Of a stretch of DNA of 64,000 bases, positions 49,081 to 58,142 are shown one piece after another. A program made the translations under genes and the position numbers. Below the pieces are notes generated by a model. That model had not been told where the DNA came from and searched no databases. It worked only from the letters and a program-made list of their open reading frames with translations. Every line of letters begins with the position of its first letter. Position 1 is the stretch's first letter. Source of the DNA: Paenibacillus sp. 453mf (GTDB taxonomy: Bacteria; Bacillota; Bacilli; Paenibacillales; Paenibacillaceae); the NCBI RefSeq assembly GCF_900116105.1, contig NZ_FPAC01000003.1, positions 62,001 through 126,000 on the forward strand. Direction: 5' to 3'.

Positions 49081-50175
49081 ATGGTCATAGGGAAACTAAA
49101 GGGCTATGTCATTATTCTTATTCCTTCATTTGAGCCGGATGAAAGACTATTGTCCTATGTACATCAATTGAGAGAATATAAACTGAATCATATTGTTATC
49201 GTGGACGACGGATCTGGCGATGAGTACCAGCCGATTTTCAGAAAATTAAGTGATAACGGCTGTTTTCTCTTGCGCCATCACGACAATCTAGGTAAGGGCA
49301 CTGCACTTAAGACCGGTTTTCAGTATATTGAGCAGCATTTCGATGGGGTCTCCGTCGTAATAACTGCTGATTCTGACGGTCAGCACGCTGCAGAGGATGT
49401 ATACCGTCTTGCCGAAGAAGCGAAGCGCCATCCAGATGCACTGGTACTCGGGGTAAGAAACTTCAGTGAGGGAGGGATACCGCCGAAGTCTTTGCTGGGC
49501 AATCGGATTACTTCCTATATATTTGCCAAGCTCTATGGCAAGCAGCTTTCAGATACACAGACAGGGCTTCGTGCCTTCGGACCCGAGATGCTTCCTTTTA
49601 TGCAAAAGGTCCAAGGCACCCGATTTGAATACGAGCTGCAGATGCTTATCTCCTGTATCCAATTTGGTATTTCAATTCATACCCTGCCTATTCAAGTCAT
49701 ATATGAGAACGGAAATGCCGGTACCCATTTCAAAGCAATTCGTGATAGTGCACGAGTGATGCTGGTGCTGCTTGCAAGCTTCATGAGATTTATTACTTCT
49801 TCGATTACAAGTGCTGTAGTCGATTTGGGAATTGCATGGCTTTTGATCGAGTTGTTGCGCCCTGTTATGGGCGAGCAGGATTATTTACGAATTTTACTAG
49901 CAACAGTGATTGCAAGAATGATGTCTATTACAGTCAACTATCTGCTGAATAGGCATTTTGTATTCTCTAAGGAGAATAGCCAGGGCAGTTTATGGCGCTA
50001 TTTGACACTTTGTGGATTTGTGATCTTGCTCTCCAGTACCGGAGTTTATTTATTCCATACCGTTTTATTCTTGGATGAGAAAATAGCAAAATTGTTCTGT
50101 GATGCCATACTGTTTCTGCTCAGCTTTCAAATGCAGCGACGGTGGGTATTTGCAGTAAGGAGGAAGCAGCTTTAG
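49081..50175 (+). CDS. Glycosyltransferase family 2 fused to GtrA-like membrane domain
   Basis: 364 residues. N-terminal GT-A domain (about 5-225) like dolichol/undecaprenyl-phosphate sugar transferases: IVDDGSGDEYQ, TADSDGQH (DXD) and DTQTGLRAFG. Then four membrane helices (about 235-360) of the GtrA type (SSITSAVVDLGIAWLL, RMMSITVNYLLNRHFVF). It probably loads a sugar on the lipid carrier and helps flip it. No strong ribosome site (GAGG, 12 bases away). The stop shares one base with the next start, so the genes are coupled. Confidence 0.9.
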   Translation: MVIGKLKGYVIILIPSFEPDERLLSYVHQLREYKLNHIVIVDDGSGDEYQPIFRKLSDNGCFLLRHHDNLGKGTALKTGFQYIEQHFDGVSVVITADSDGQHAAEDVYRLAEEAKRHPDALVLGVRNFSEGGIPPKSLLGNRITSYIFAKLYGKQLSDTQTGLRAFGPEMLPFMQKVQGTRFEYELQMLISCIQFGISIHTLPIQVIYENGNAGTHFKAIRDSARVMLVLLASFMRFITSSITSAVVDLGIAWLLIELLRPVMGEQDYLRILLATVIARMMSITVNYLLNRHFVFSKENSQGSLWRYLTLCGFVILLSSTGVYLFHTVLFLDEKIAKLFCDAILFLLSFQMQRRWVFAVRRKQL

Positions 50176-52466
50176 TGCAAAACGAGAAGCGGCAAAATGT
50201 GATGTTTGTCGTCACGATGATCCTGATGTCCATCTATTTGCTGTGGCGTATGATATTTACGCTGCCATGGGACCAAGGTATTTTGAACATGGTTTTCGGT
50301 ATTCTGCTGATTGGTGCCGAAGTGATAACGGTACTGACCACCTTTGAATTGTTTGTTCAGAAGATGCAAAAGGAACGAACACAGCTCGACTTACCGACAA
50401 TTCCGCCAGAATATTATCCGGATGTAGATGTGTTCATTGCCACGCACAATGAGCCGGTTGATTTGTTATATAAAACAGTCAATGCTTGTACTTTTATGGA
50501 ATATCCCGACAAGCAGAAGGTGCATATTTATCTGTGTGATGACGGGGGGCGTCCTGAGGTCGAGGAGCTGGCTAAACAATTTGGCATCGGTTATCTTGGG
50601 TTCCCTGGAAATAAAGAGGCCAAATCAGGTAACTTGAATAATGCACTCAGCAAAACCTCTTCTCCACTCATTGCAACCTTTGATGCTGACATGATTCCAC
50701 AACATACCTTTCTAATGAAGACCGTTCCGTACTTCCTGCTTCCCAAGTTTATTGAGGAGAATGGGAAGTGGCGGCTTCGCAGAGAAGATGAGCTGGAAGA
50801 TAATTTCAAACTCGGACTGGTTCAAACACCACAGAGCTTCTATAATCCTGATCTATTTCAATTTAACCTTTACGCAGAGCAGGAAATACCTAATGAGCAG
50901 GACTTTTTCTCAAGAGAAGTAAACATCTTGCGTAACGCCTCCAATGCTGTAGCCTATACCGGGAGTAACACTGTCATTTCTAGGCAAGCCATGGAAGACA
51001 TTAATGGTTTCCCCTTAAAGACCATTACCGAAGATTTTGAGACTAGTATTCGCCTGCAGCAGGCAGGCTATATTACTTATGCAACTCAGGAGGTTCAGGC
51101 TGCTGGACTGACTACGACTACCATTCCAAGTATGATCAAGCAGCGTACCCGCTGGGCAAGGGGAATTATCCAAAGCCTGCAGAATACTCGTGCTGTCTTC
51201 TCCAACAAACTTCCTTTTTGGACAAGATTGACCTACTTAAGCAGCTTTCTGTATTGGTGGTCCTTTTTTAATCGGTTGATTTTTATATTAGCGCCTATTT
51301 TATTTGCACTGTTTGACTTCCAAATCGTAAACACGGGCTTCTGGGAGATCGTAATATTTTGGCTTCCATCCTATTTCTTCTATAGTATGTCAATGCGCTA
51401 TCTGTCGAGCAATATTCGCAATCAGCGCTGGAGTCAGGTCATTGATACCATATTTATGCCGTATTTAATTATGCCTGTACTCCTGGAAACCTTGGGTATT
51501 CATGAACGTAAATTCAAGGTTACGAACAAGAACAAATCTGCCGGACGACAATGGATAACTTCATTCTTGTATGCATTGCCGCATATTTTCCTGCTTCTTC
51601 TTTCGATTGCAGCCATTTTCCGGTTTACGCATGGCAAGTATGGCTTAGCTCTGTTCTACAGCAGTGTGATTATTTTTTGGCTGCTTCATAATCTGATTGC
51701 TATTTTCTATGCCCTCTTTTTCATGCTCGGCCGTCGTGCTTATCGGGAAACAGAGCGTATTCAGGCACAAGAGGAAGTTACTATACACTACAAAGAAGGC
51801 AATCTAAACTACAAGGCTAGAACGGTAGATGTATCGGAGAATGGGATCGCGTTAATTGTATCAGATCCTATTTATCTTCCACAGCAGACGGAGATCTCAA
51901 TGGTTGTGAGAACGGAACGCTATGAGGCCCATCTTGACGCGGTTGTAGTGTATGTAAAAAAGGATGGAGAGAGCTGGCGTTATTCTGCTAAGGTTCAGCC
52001 GATATCGGAGGAAGATAAGCGTCAATATATGCAAATCATCTATGACCGAAAGCATTCGTTGCCAGAGCAGATGAATCTGTGGGATACGGCTTACGACGAT
52101 ATGCTCCGCAATGTAACCAAACGTATAGTCAAACCGAGATCGGATCAAAGAAAAATGCCTAGGATTTCAATTCAGCTTCCCATCATGTTTACCAATGGTG
52201 CTGGTTGTACGCTGCGCAGCTTCAATTACCGCTTCTTTTCCGTCTCTGGTCTGCAGGGTAATATTTCAGCAGGAACAGTAGTTACTTTCTATACAAAGAG
52301 CAATATTGAAATCATTTTGCAGCACACGGGAAAAACGACAGCTGCTCATCACGAGATTTTGTTCTCTGTCGAGAACATCGACGATATTGTGGAGCACGGT
52401 CTTATCGATCAACTGCTGGATGACCTACTACGTCCACATAACGAGAGCTTGATTAAAGAGTTTTAG
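50175..52466 (+). CDS. BcsA-like processive glycosyltransferase with PilZ domains
   Basis: 763 residues from GTG 50175 (AAGGAGGAAG upstream; the GTG shares the G of the previous TAG). Membrane helices at about 9-55; GT2 domain (about 80-340) with DVFIATHNE, CDDGG, FDADM, TED (TITEDFETS) and QRTRW; helices at about 355-540; then PilZ (about 550-640) with RRAYR and DVSENG, the c-di-GMP-binding RxxxR and (D/N)xSxxG motifs. A second, more divergent PilZ-like segment follows (about 665-750, RKMPRISIQLPIMFTN). The family makes cellulose-like polymers and is switched on by c-di-GMP. Confidence 0.92.
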   Translation: MQNEKRQNVMFVVTMILMSIYLLWRMIFTLPWDQGILNMVFGILLIGAEVITVLTTFELFVQKMQKERTQLDLPTIPPEYYPDVDVFIATHNEPVDLLYKTVNACTFMEYPDKQKVHIYLCDDGGRPEVEELAKQFGIGYLGFPGNKEAKSGNLNNALSKTSSPLIATFDADMIPQHTFLMKTVPYFLLPKFIEENGKWRLRREDELEDNFKLGLVQTPQSFYNPDLFQFNLYAEQEIPNEQDFFSREVNILRNASNAVAYTGSNTVISRQAMEDINGFPLKTITEDFETSIRLQQAGYITYATQEVQAAGLTTTTIPSMIKQRTRWARGIIQSLQNTRAVFSNKLPFWTRLTYLSSFLYWWSFFNRLIFILAPILFALFDFQIVNTGFWEIVIFWLPSYFFYSMSMRYLSSNIRNQRWSQVIDTIFMPYLIMPVLLETLGIHERKFKVTNKNKSAGRQWITSFLYALPHIFLLLLSIAAIFRFTHGKYGLALFYSSVIIFWLLHNLIAIFYALFFMLGRRAYRETERIQAQEEVTIHYKEGNLNYKARTVDVSENGIALIVSDPIYLPQQTEISMVVRTERYEAHLDAVVVYVKKDGESWRYSAKVQPISEEDKRQYMQIIYDRKHSLPEQMNLWDTAYDDMLRNVTKRIVKPRSDQRKMPRISIQLPIMFTNGAGCTLRSFNYRFFSVSGLQGNISAGTVVTFYTKSNIEIILQHTGKTTAAHHEILFSVENIDDIVEHGLIDQLLDDLLRPHNESLIKEF

Positions 52467-52480
52467 GAGAGATTATTGAA

Positions 52481-54334
52481 ATGCTGATTGTGCTTCAAAT
52501 GTTGACAGGAGTCTTATTGGTATTCTCCTTTGTGGGTTACATGCTGCTTATACGGAAGACACTGTCACTGAAATGGGAGTTCATCCCAGTATTTGTGTTC
52601 TCGTCCATTGCATGTATCGTTTTCTTTAGCGGCTTGGCAGGGCAGCTCTTTATTGGCAGTCTTGTCGTTATGATTGTAGGTCTGCTCGCTTTTGTTTTTT
52701 TATTGTTGTCCTGGCTGCGCCAAGGTGCTTCATTTCGTATTTCTTTTTCCATATTTCAGATTTCATTTCTTATAGGAAGCTGTATCTTTCTAATCATGTT
52801 ATTCCAGAACAAATTGACGCACTATGATAATTTTTCCCATTGGGCTGTTGTCTTGAAGCAGTTGCTCAGCACAGATGCTTTTCCGACACCAGAATCCAAT
52901 CTCATCGATTATAAAAATTATCCGCTTGGTGTCACGTCTTTTCTTTATTATGTATGCCGATTTGCGGGTCACTCCCAGTCCATCATGCTGGTTGCACAAG
53001 GGCTTCTCATCTTTTCCTGTTTTTATGCTATGTTTGGCATCGTATCGGAGAAGAGGCGTTTTCTTCTATATGCATTTCTTGGGTTGGGCTGTTCTGCACT
53101 TTCCTATTTCAATCTGACCATCCGGATTAACAATTTGCTCGTGGATTTTTTGCTTCCGATTTATGCGCTTGCGATCTTTGCCGTAGTTCATCAATATCGT
53201 AATGATATAAAACGAGCCTGTCTTATAGTTCTACCTCTTGCGGGTCTGTTAACCATTATAAAAAGCACGGGTATTATTTTTGCGGCAATCGGCTTACTCT
53301 ACTTGGCATATCATTGGTTGATGCGCTCGGATAAGCGTAGCTGGAAAAATACACTTATTGTTGTTGCTGCGTTTTGCGCTGCATTACTCCCTTACTTCGG
53401 ATGGAGCTGGCGTATGAAGACCATGTTCCAAGGGGTAGAGAATAAATTCGATGTTGCTGCCTCTGGTCTTGAGCTGGTGAAGACCTCAGAGCAAATGAGT
53501 GAGATTTTGTCTCTTTTTCTTAGTTCCAGTACTGATCTTGCCACACGTCCAGCAATAGGGATCGTCATTTTTCATCTCTTAGCTATCATTGCTTCTGTGT
53601 TTGCAGCTGTAGTGCTCAAGAAAAAATGGAACTTGTGGAAAGTGCTGATAGCACTCGATGTCGTCCTCTTGCTCTACTATGCAGGCATTCTTGGGCTATA
53701 CATTTATTCTATGCCACTGGATGAGGCGATCAGGCTGGCGGGCTTTGAGCGATATGCATCAAGTATAGTAGTACTCTTCGCCGGCGGGCTGGTGCTTTGT
53801 ACAGCTGTGGATATGGAGCGATCATTCCACTATAGAATCGGTGAAGTGCCTGACTATCGTGCATTTAAGAGTGTCAAAACAAAAGGGTATTACCAACAAG
53901 GCATTATGATCTGTACAGCTGTTGCCGTCACCTTGCTGTTATCGGAGTACAATGGGATTGTCTCCATCGCCAAAAGTTATGAAACCACACTTCCATACAA
54001 AATTTATTCAGTTACCGGTGATCGGTGGTACAAAAATGGTCAAGAAGATGACAGCAGGTACCTTTTTTACGGATCTGATGCGGATCAGCAGGTAACGAAC
54101 TATTACATGCAATATGTCGGGAAATATTTCTTGTATGCTCCAAATGTGGATGGAATCGTTCTGTTTTATGAAGACAATATGGACAATTTGTTAAGCGGGT
54201 ATGATTATCTGGTCGTTGTGGAGACCGATTCCGATGCCACACGGTTGTTAAAAAAGCATTATGATGTTGACATGCAGGAGGGCATCTATAAAATTACCCG
54301 TTCGGGTGAACAGATCGTACTTACCTTGGTCTGA
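52481..54334 (+). CDS. Large polytopic membrane protein of the glycan operon (GT-C-like)
   Basis: 617 residues with about 12 membrane helices and an extracytoplasmic C-terminal part (about 505-617). A DNFSHWAVV motif sits in a large loop after helix 4, where GT-C glycosyltransferases and oligosaccharyl enzymes keep catalytic acidic residues. It is 14 bases after the synthase gene, with GGAGAG upstream. The specific family is not recognised; a lipid-linked sugar transferase or polymer modifier is the likely role. Confidence 0.75.
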   Translation: MLIVLQMLTGVLLVFSFVGYMLLIRKTLSLKWEFIPVFVFSSIACIVFFSGLAGQLFIGSLVVMIVGLLAFVFLLLSWLRQGASFRISFSIFQISFLIGSCIFLIMLFQNKLTHYDNFSHWAVVLKQLLSTDAFPTPESNLIDYKNYPLGVTSFLYYVCRFAGHSQSIMLVAQGLLIFSCFYAMFGIVSEKRRFLLYAFLGLGCSALSYFNLTIRINNLLVDFLLPIYALAIFAVVHQYRNDIKRACLIVLPLAGLLTIIKSTGIIFAAIGLLYLAYHWLMRSDKRSWKNTLIVVAAFCAALLPYFGWSWRMKTMFQGVENKFDVAASGLELVKTSEQMSEILSLFLSSSTDLATRPAIGIVIFHLLAIIASVFAAVVLKKKWNLWKVLIALDVVLLLYYAGILGLYIYSMPLDEAIRLAGFERYASSIVVLFAGGLVLCTAVDMERSFHYRIGEVPDYRAFKSVKTKGYYQQGIMICTAVAVTLLLSEYNGIVSIAKSYETTLPYKIYSVTGDRWYKNGQEDDSRYLFYGSDADQQVTNYYMQYVGKYFLYAPNVDGIVLFYEDNMDNLLSGYDYLVVVETDSDATRLLKKHYDVDMQEGIYKITRSGEQIVLTLV

Positions 54335-54355
54335 CTGCCATAAGTGAAAGAAAAA

Positions 54356-54397
54356 GAAAGACCATTTGCTTGGATAAGAGCAGATGGTCATTTTTTC
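54356..54397 (+). terminator. Terminator after the glycan operon
   Basis: GACCATTTGCT / AGCAGATGGTC stem followed by ATTTTTTC. Confidence 0.85.
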
Positions 54398-54655
54398 GTT
54401 GAGGCTGACTACAAAGAAGGGGAGATTTGGGGAAACAGGGCACTAACACACTCCAAGCTTTGAGTGAATAAATTCCATTCTTACTCGGGATCTGTTCAAA
54501 TACGGCCGAATACAACTTCTAAGGGAGTATTTGTGAGAGTTAGCAGGTTCAATAGCCCTTAGCGTGGTTAAGAGGTGTTTAACTCGCTTGAGGCGTGAAT
54601 ATCGCATGTGCCGGATGTAATTTTCATTGTTACACTAATAAAGTGCCTCGAAAAA

Positions 54656-54740
54656 GAACGATTCTGCATTTCCACTTCAAGGATTGATTTAGTATCCTCA
54701 GGAACGATTCTTACTTACTTGGGTTCAGCATTTCTATAAT
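54656..54740 (+). promoter_or_regulatory. BCCT gene promoter with paired direct repeats
   Basis: GAACGATTCT occurs exactly at 54656-54665 and 54702-54711, 46 bases apart; the second copy abuts a possible -35 (TTACTT, 54711-54716) of a TATAAT at 54735-54740. This suggests an activator or repressor with two sites. The remaining stretch 54,398-54,655 shows nothing recognisable. Confidence 0.45.
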
Positions 54741-54794
54741 GTTTTCAATCGCCAAAAAAACCCACCGCGACAAAATCAAAGATGGGGGAGTTGT

Positions 54795-56342
54795 ATGTTT
54801 AATATGAAGAAGGCTTCAACTGTTTTTTATGCTTCAATTGCAATACTGGCTGTTCTAATTCTTATGGGGATATTGATGCCTGCCTCGCTGGAGAGCATCA
54901 CAACCACAGCACAAAATTTTATCACGGATAAATTCGGCTGGTATTATCTAGGGATCGTTACTGTGTTTGTCTGCGTATGTATTTATTTGCTGGTCAGTCC
55001 TGTCGGCCAAATCAAGCTTGGCAAGCAGGAGGATAAGCCGGAATTCTCACGCCCGACCTGGCTTGCCATGTTATTTAGTGCAGGTGTCGGAATCGGCTTG
55101 ATCTTCTACGGCACGGCAGAACCGATAAGCCATTATGCCGTAAGCTCGCCTACAGGGCAGCTTGGCACAGATCAAGGCATTAAAGACGCCATGCGGTTTA
55201 CTTTTTTCCACTGGGGCATTCATGCCTGGGCGATTTATGGCTGTGTTGCCCTCGTTATTGCTTACTTTACCTTCAGAAAAGGCGAGCTCAGCTTAATCAG
55301 TCGTACATTAAGACCACTGATTGGCAAACATGCCGATGGGTTTGTGGGTAAGGTAATTGATGTTATCGCTGTAATTTCCACAGTCATAGGAGTTGCTACA
55401 ACACTGGGCTTTGGTGCAACGCAAATCAACGGAGGTCTCTCCTATTTGTTTGGGACACCGAGCAACAATGTGACTCAGACGATTATTATTGTCCTTCTGA
55501 CCATTCTTTTTATGATATCTGCGCTTACAGGCATCAGCAAAGGAATCAAGGTTCTTAGTAATTTGAATATGGGGCTGACGCTCGTTCTCTTCCTGTTTGT
55601 ATTTTTCTTGGGATCGACCGTATTCACTTTGAATTTGCTCATGGATACAATCGGAGGTTATTTGCAAAATTTCATCAACATGAGCTTTCGAATTGCTCCG
55701 CTTAATCAAGACGCCAGAAGCTGGATTAACGGCTGGACTATTTTCTACTGGGCTTGGTGGATTGCTTGGTCTCCATTTGTCGGTGTGTTTATTGCCAGGG
55801 TATCCAAGGGTAGAACCATTCGTGAGTTTGTTATCTACGTATTGCTTGTGCCTTCACTTATTGGCTTCCTATGGTTTACGACCTTTGGCAGTGCAGCGAT
55901 TATGACCGAAGTGTCCGGAGCGATGTCCATCTCTTCTTTATCAGCAGAAGAATCTCTATTCGGTGTTCTAGAAGGCTTCCCGATGAGCATGGTGTTGTCC
56001 ATTCTCGCCATCATTATTATTGTAACGTTCTTTGTAACATCGGCGGATTCGGGTACCTTTGTTCTCGGTATGATGACTACCAACGGCTCCCAAAATCCGA
56101 GCACTCAAATTAAAGTCGTATGGGGAATCTTTCTGTCCATTACTGCGCTGGCGCTGCTCTATTCCGGTGGACTACAGGCACTTCAGAACACGATGATTAT
56201 AGCTGCCCTTCCGTTCTCAATCGTCATGGGCTTAATGGTTGTCAGCTTCATTAAATCACTTAATCAGGAGGCCAGAGAGCTGGGGATCGGACAGATCAGA
56301 AGCAGTAAGAAGATGAAAACGCCCAATAATCAATCAACATAG
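54795..56342 (+). CDS. BCCT-family betaine/choline/carnitine transporter
   Basis: Sodium- or proton-coupled uptake of quaternary ammonium compounds. 515 residues with 12 membrane helices. The family signature GWTIFYWAWWIAWSPFVGVF (helix 8, aromatic ligand box) is followed by IARVSKGRTIREF; SAGVGIGLIFYGTAEPISHY lies in helix 3. Closest in style to OpuD/BetP-type glycine betaine carriers. GGGGGAG precedes the ATG. An osmotic-stress role is likely but not shown by the sequence. Confidence 0.92.
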   Translation: MFNMKKASTVFYASIAILAVLILMGILMPASLESITTTAQNFITDKFGWYYLGIVTVFVCVCIYLLVSPVGQIKLGKQEDKPEFSRPTWLAMLFSAGVGIGLIFYGTAEPISHYAVSSPTGQLGTDQGIKDAMRFTFFHWGIHAWAIYGCVALVIAYFTFRKGELSLISRTLRPLIGKHADGFVGKVIDVIAVISTVIGVATTLGFGATQINGGLSYLFGTPSNNVTQTIIIVLLTILFMISALTGISKGIKVLSNLNMGLTLVLFLFVFFLGSTVFTLNLLMDTIGGYLQNFINMSFRIAPLNQDARSWINGWTIFYWAWWIAWSPFVGVFIARVSKGRTIREFVIYVLLVPSLIGFLWFTTFGSAAIMTEVSGAMSISSLSAEESLFGVLEGFPMSMVLSILAIIIIVTFFVTSADSGTFVLGMMTTNGSQNPSTQIKVVWGIFLSITALALLYSGGLQALQNTMIIAALPFSIVMGLMVVSFIKSLNQEARELGIGQIRSSKKMKTPNNQST

Positions 56343-56515
56343 CATTCTAAGTCCAATAGCATAACGCAACTCAAAAAAATGCTGACACAAAGGGCCTGTC
56401 CCAAAAGCAGGTTGGTTCGCTTGAGGCGACAGCTCACATTGTGTCTAAATCAGTTAAAATAAAGAAAAGGCGGTGCTAGGGTTGTTATCCCTGCTACCTG
56501 CCCGGGACAAGTTAA

Positions 56516-56548
56516 GGGAGACGCCAAATTCAGCGTCTCCCTTTTTTT
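56516..56548. terminator. Bidirectional terminator between the BCCT and citrate-transporter genes
   Basis: GGGAGACGC-CAAATTCA-GCGTCTCCC followed by TTTTTTT; it sits between convergent genes. Confidence 0.85.
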
Positions 56549-56553
56549 ATTCC

Positions 56554-57858
56554 TTATAAGCTTATGGCACCAATGATTAAAGCCGTTGCAAGCATGACGA
56601 GCGTTGTGCCGATCGCCCACTTCAATGTATACCGCTGGTGATCGCCAAAATTAACACCGGCCAGACCGACCAGCAAATAAGTGGACGGAACGAGTGGACT
56701 CAGCAAGTGAACGGGCTGACCGAGCAGCGAAGCGATAGTCATTTGTGCGGGATCAATCCCGTATGTGGCTGCGGCCTCTGCAAGCAAGGGCAGGATGCCG
56801 AAGTAATAAGCATCGTTTGACATGAAGAAGGTCAGCGGCATACTCGTTATTGCTGTAATGATCGGCAAATACGGACCGAGCGACTCGGGCACCATATTGA
56901 CCATCGTATGAGCCATTGCATCTACCATTCCCGTACCGCTCAAAATTCCTGTAAAAATACCGGCGGCAAATACCATCGAAGCTACGTTCAGCGCGTTTCC
57001 GGCATGGGCTGTAATCCGTTCTTTCTGCGCTTCCAGCTTCGGGTAATTGATCATCAGCGCAAGCGCGAACGCGATCATGAATAAAATCATAAGTGGTATG
57101 ACATCAGCCAATAATCCTGCCATCAATGCGACCGTTAGCGCCAGGTTTACCCAAATGAGGTGAGGCCGCTTGTAATCCGGAATGTCGGCAGCTACAGCTT
57201 CTTCGGCAAAAGTTTGCAGATCCATTGAAAGGCTATATTTACTGGACTGAAGCCGCTTGCGTTCCTTCCTCCCTATAAAAAAGGCAACCAGAACGACCCA
57301 GCAAGACCCAACGATCATTCCCGGAATAAGGGGATTGAACACCTGCGAAACGTCCAAATTCAGTGCGCTTATCGCTCTTGCTGTAGGACCTCCCCATGGT
57401 AAAAGATTCATTACCCCTCCTGCAAGCATCGTTACGGCCGACAGAATGAGCGGGTTCATGTTCAGCTTCTTGTACAAAGGCAGCATCGCCGCGATGACGA
57501 TCATATAGGTCGTGGAACCGTCACCATCGAGTGAAACGAACAGGGCAAGGAGCGCTGTGCCGACGACAATTTTCATCGGGTCCCCTTTAACGGCTTTCAA
57601 GGTTAGGTTTACCAGTGGGTCGAACAATCCGGCGTCAATCATAATGCCGAAATACAAAATACCGAATATGAGCATTACGCCTGTCGGGGCGATCGATTTC
57701 ACCCCATCCATCATCATAGGGCCAAGGTCTGTGCCGAATCCGGCGATGAGTGCGAATAGGACGGGAACAAGAATAAGTGCTACCATAGCTGAAAGTCGGT
57801 TAGACATGATCAAATACATAAATGTGGCAACCATCAAGAAACCGAGTAATGATAACAT
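56554..57858 (-). CDS. CitMHS-family metal-citrate:proton symporter
   Basis: 434 residues from the ATG at 57858 (GGAGG eight bases upstream). 11-12 membrane helices; opening LSLLGFLMVATFMYLIM, RLSAMVALILVPVLFALIAG, and conserved LLPWGGPTARA. B. subtilis relatives CitM and CitH import Mg- or Ca-citrate, which cannot be told apart here. It is divergent from the CitST-like two-component genes, which in B. subtilis induce citM, and it has a candidate cre site between start and promoter. Confidence 0.92.
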   Translation of the reverse strand: MLSLLGFLMVATFMYLIMSNRLSAMVALILVPVLFALIAGFGTDLGPMMMDGVKSIAPTGVMLIFGILYFGIMIDAGLFDPLVNLTLKAVKGDPMKIVVGTALLALFVSLDGDGSTTYMIVIAAMLPLYKKLNMNPLILSAVTMLAGGVMNLLPWGGPTARAISALNLDVSQVFNPLIPGMIVGSCWVVLVAFFIGRKERKRLQSSKYSLSMDLQTFAEEAVAADIPDYKRPHLIWVNLALTVALMAGLLADVIPLMILFMIAFALALMINYPKLEAQKERITAHAGNALNVASMVFAAGIFTGILSGTGMVDAMAHTMVNMVPESLGPYLPIITAITSMPLTFFMSNDAYYFGILPLLAEAAATYGIDPAQMTIASLLGQPVHLLSPLVPSTYLLVGLAGVNFGDHQRYTLKWAIGTTLVMLATALIIGAISL

Positions 57859-57908
57859 AGTGTATACCTCCATTTTCATCGAGCTACAACATCGGGTGAA
57901 GCGCTTTC

Positions 57909-57922
57909 GGAAAGCGGTTACA
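57909..57922 (-). promoter_or_regulatory. Candidate cre site for the citrate transporter
   Basis: GGAAAGCGGTTACA matches the cre consensus at 13 of 14 positions; it is 51 bases from the transporter start. B. subtilis citM is also under CcpA. Confidence 0.6.
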
Positions 57923-58142
57923 AATTTGGATAATTTCTTAAATTATAAACAAGCAACTTCAAGACGAATAGATTTAATAAATTATTATCATTATTTTTAT
58001 AAAATTTATGGACTTTACGGTGTGGAAGCGAATTCATCGGTTTGGTACAATAGACAAATCTAGCAGCATAGACAATGGTAGACTTTAGATCCTTCTATTC
58101 TAATAAAGTATAACTTTTAAGATACAGCAAGGGAGGTCAGAG

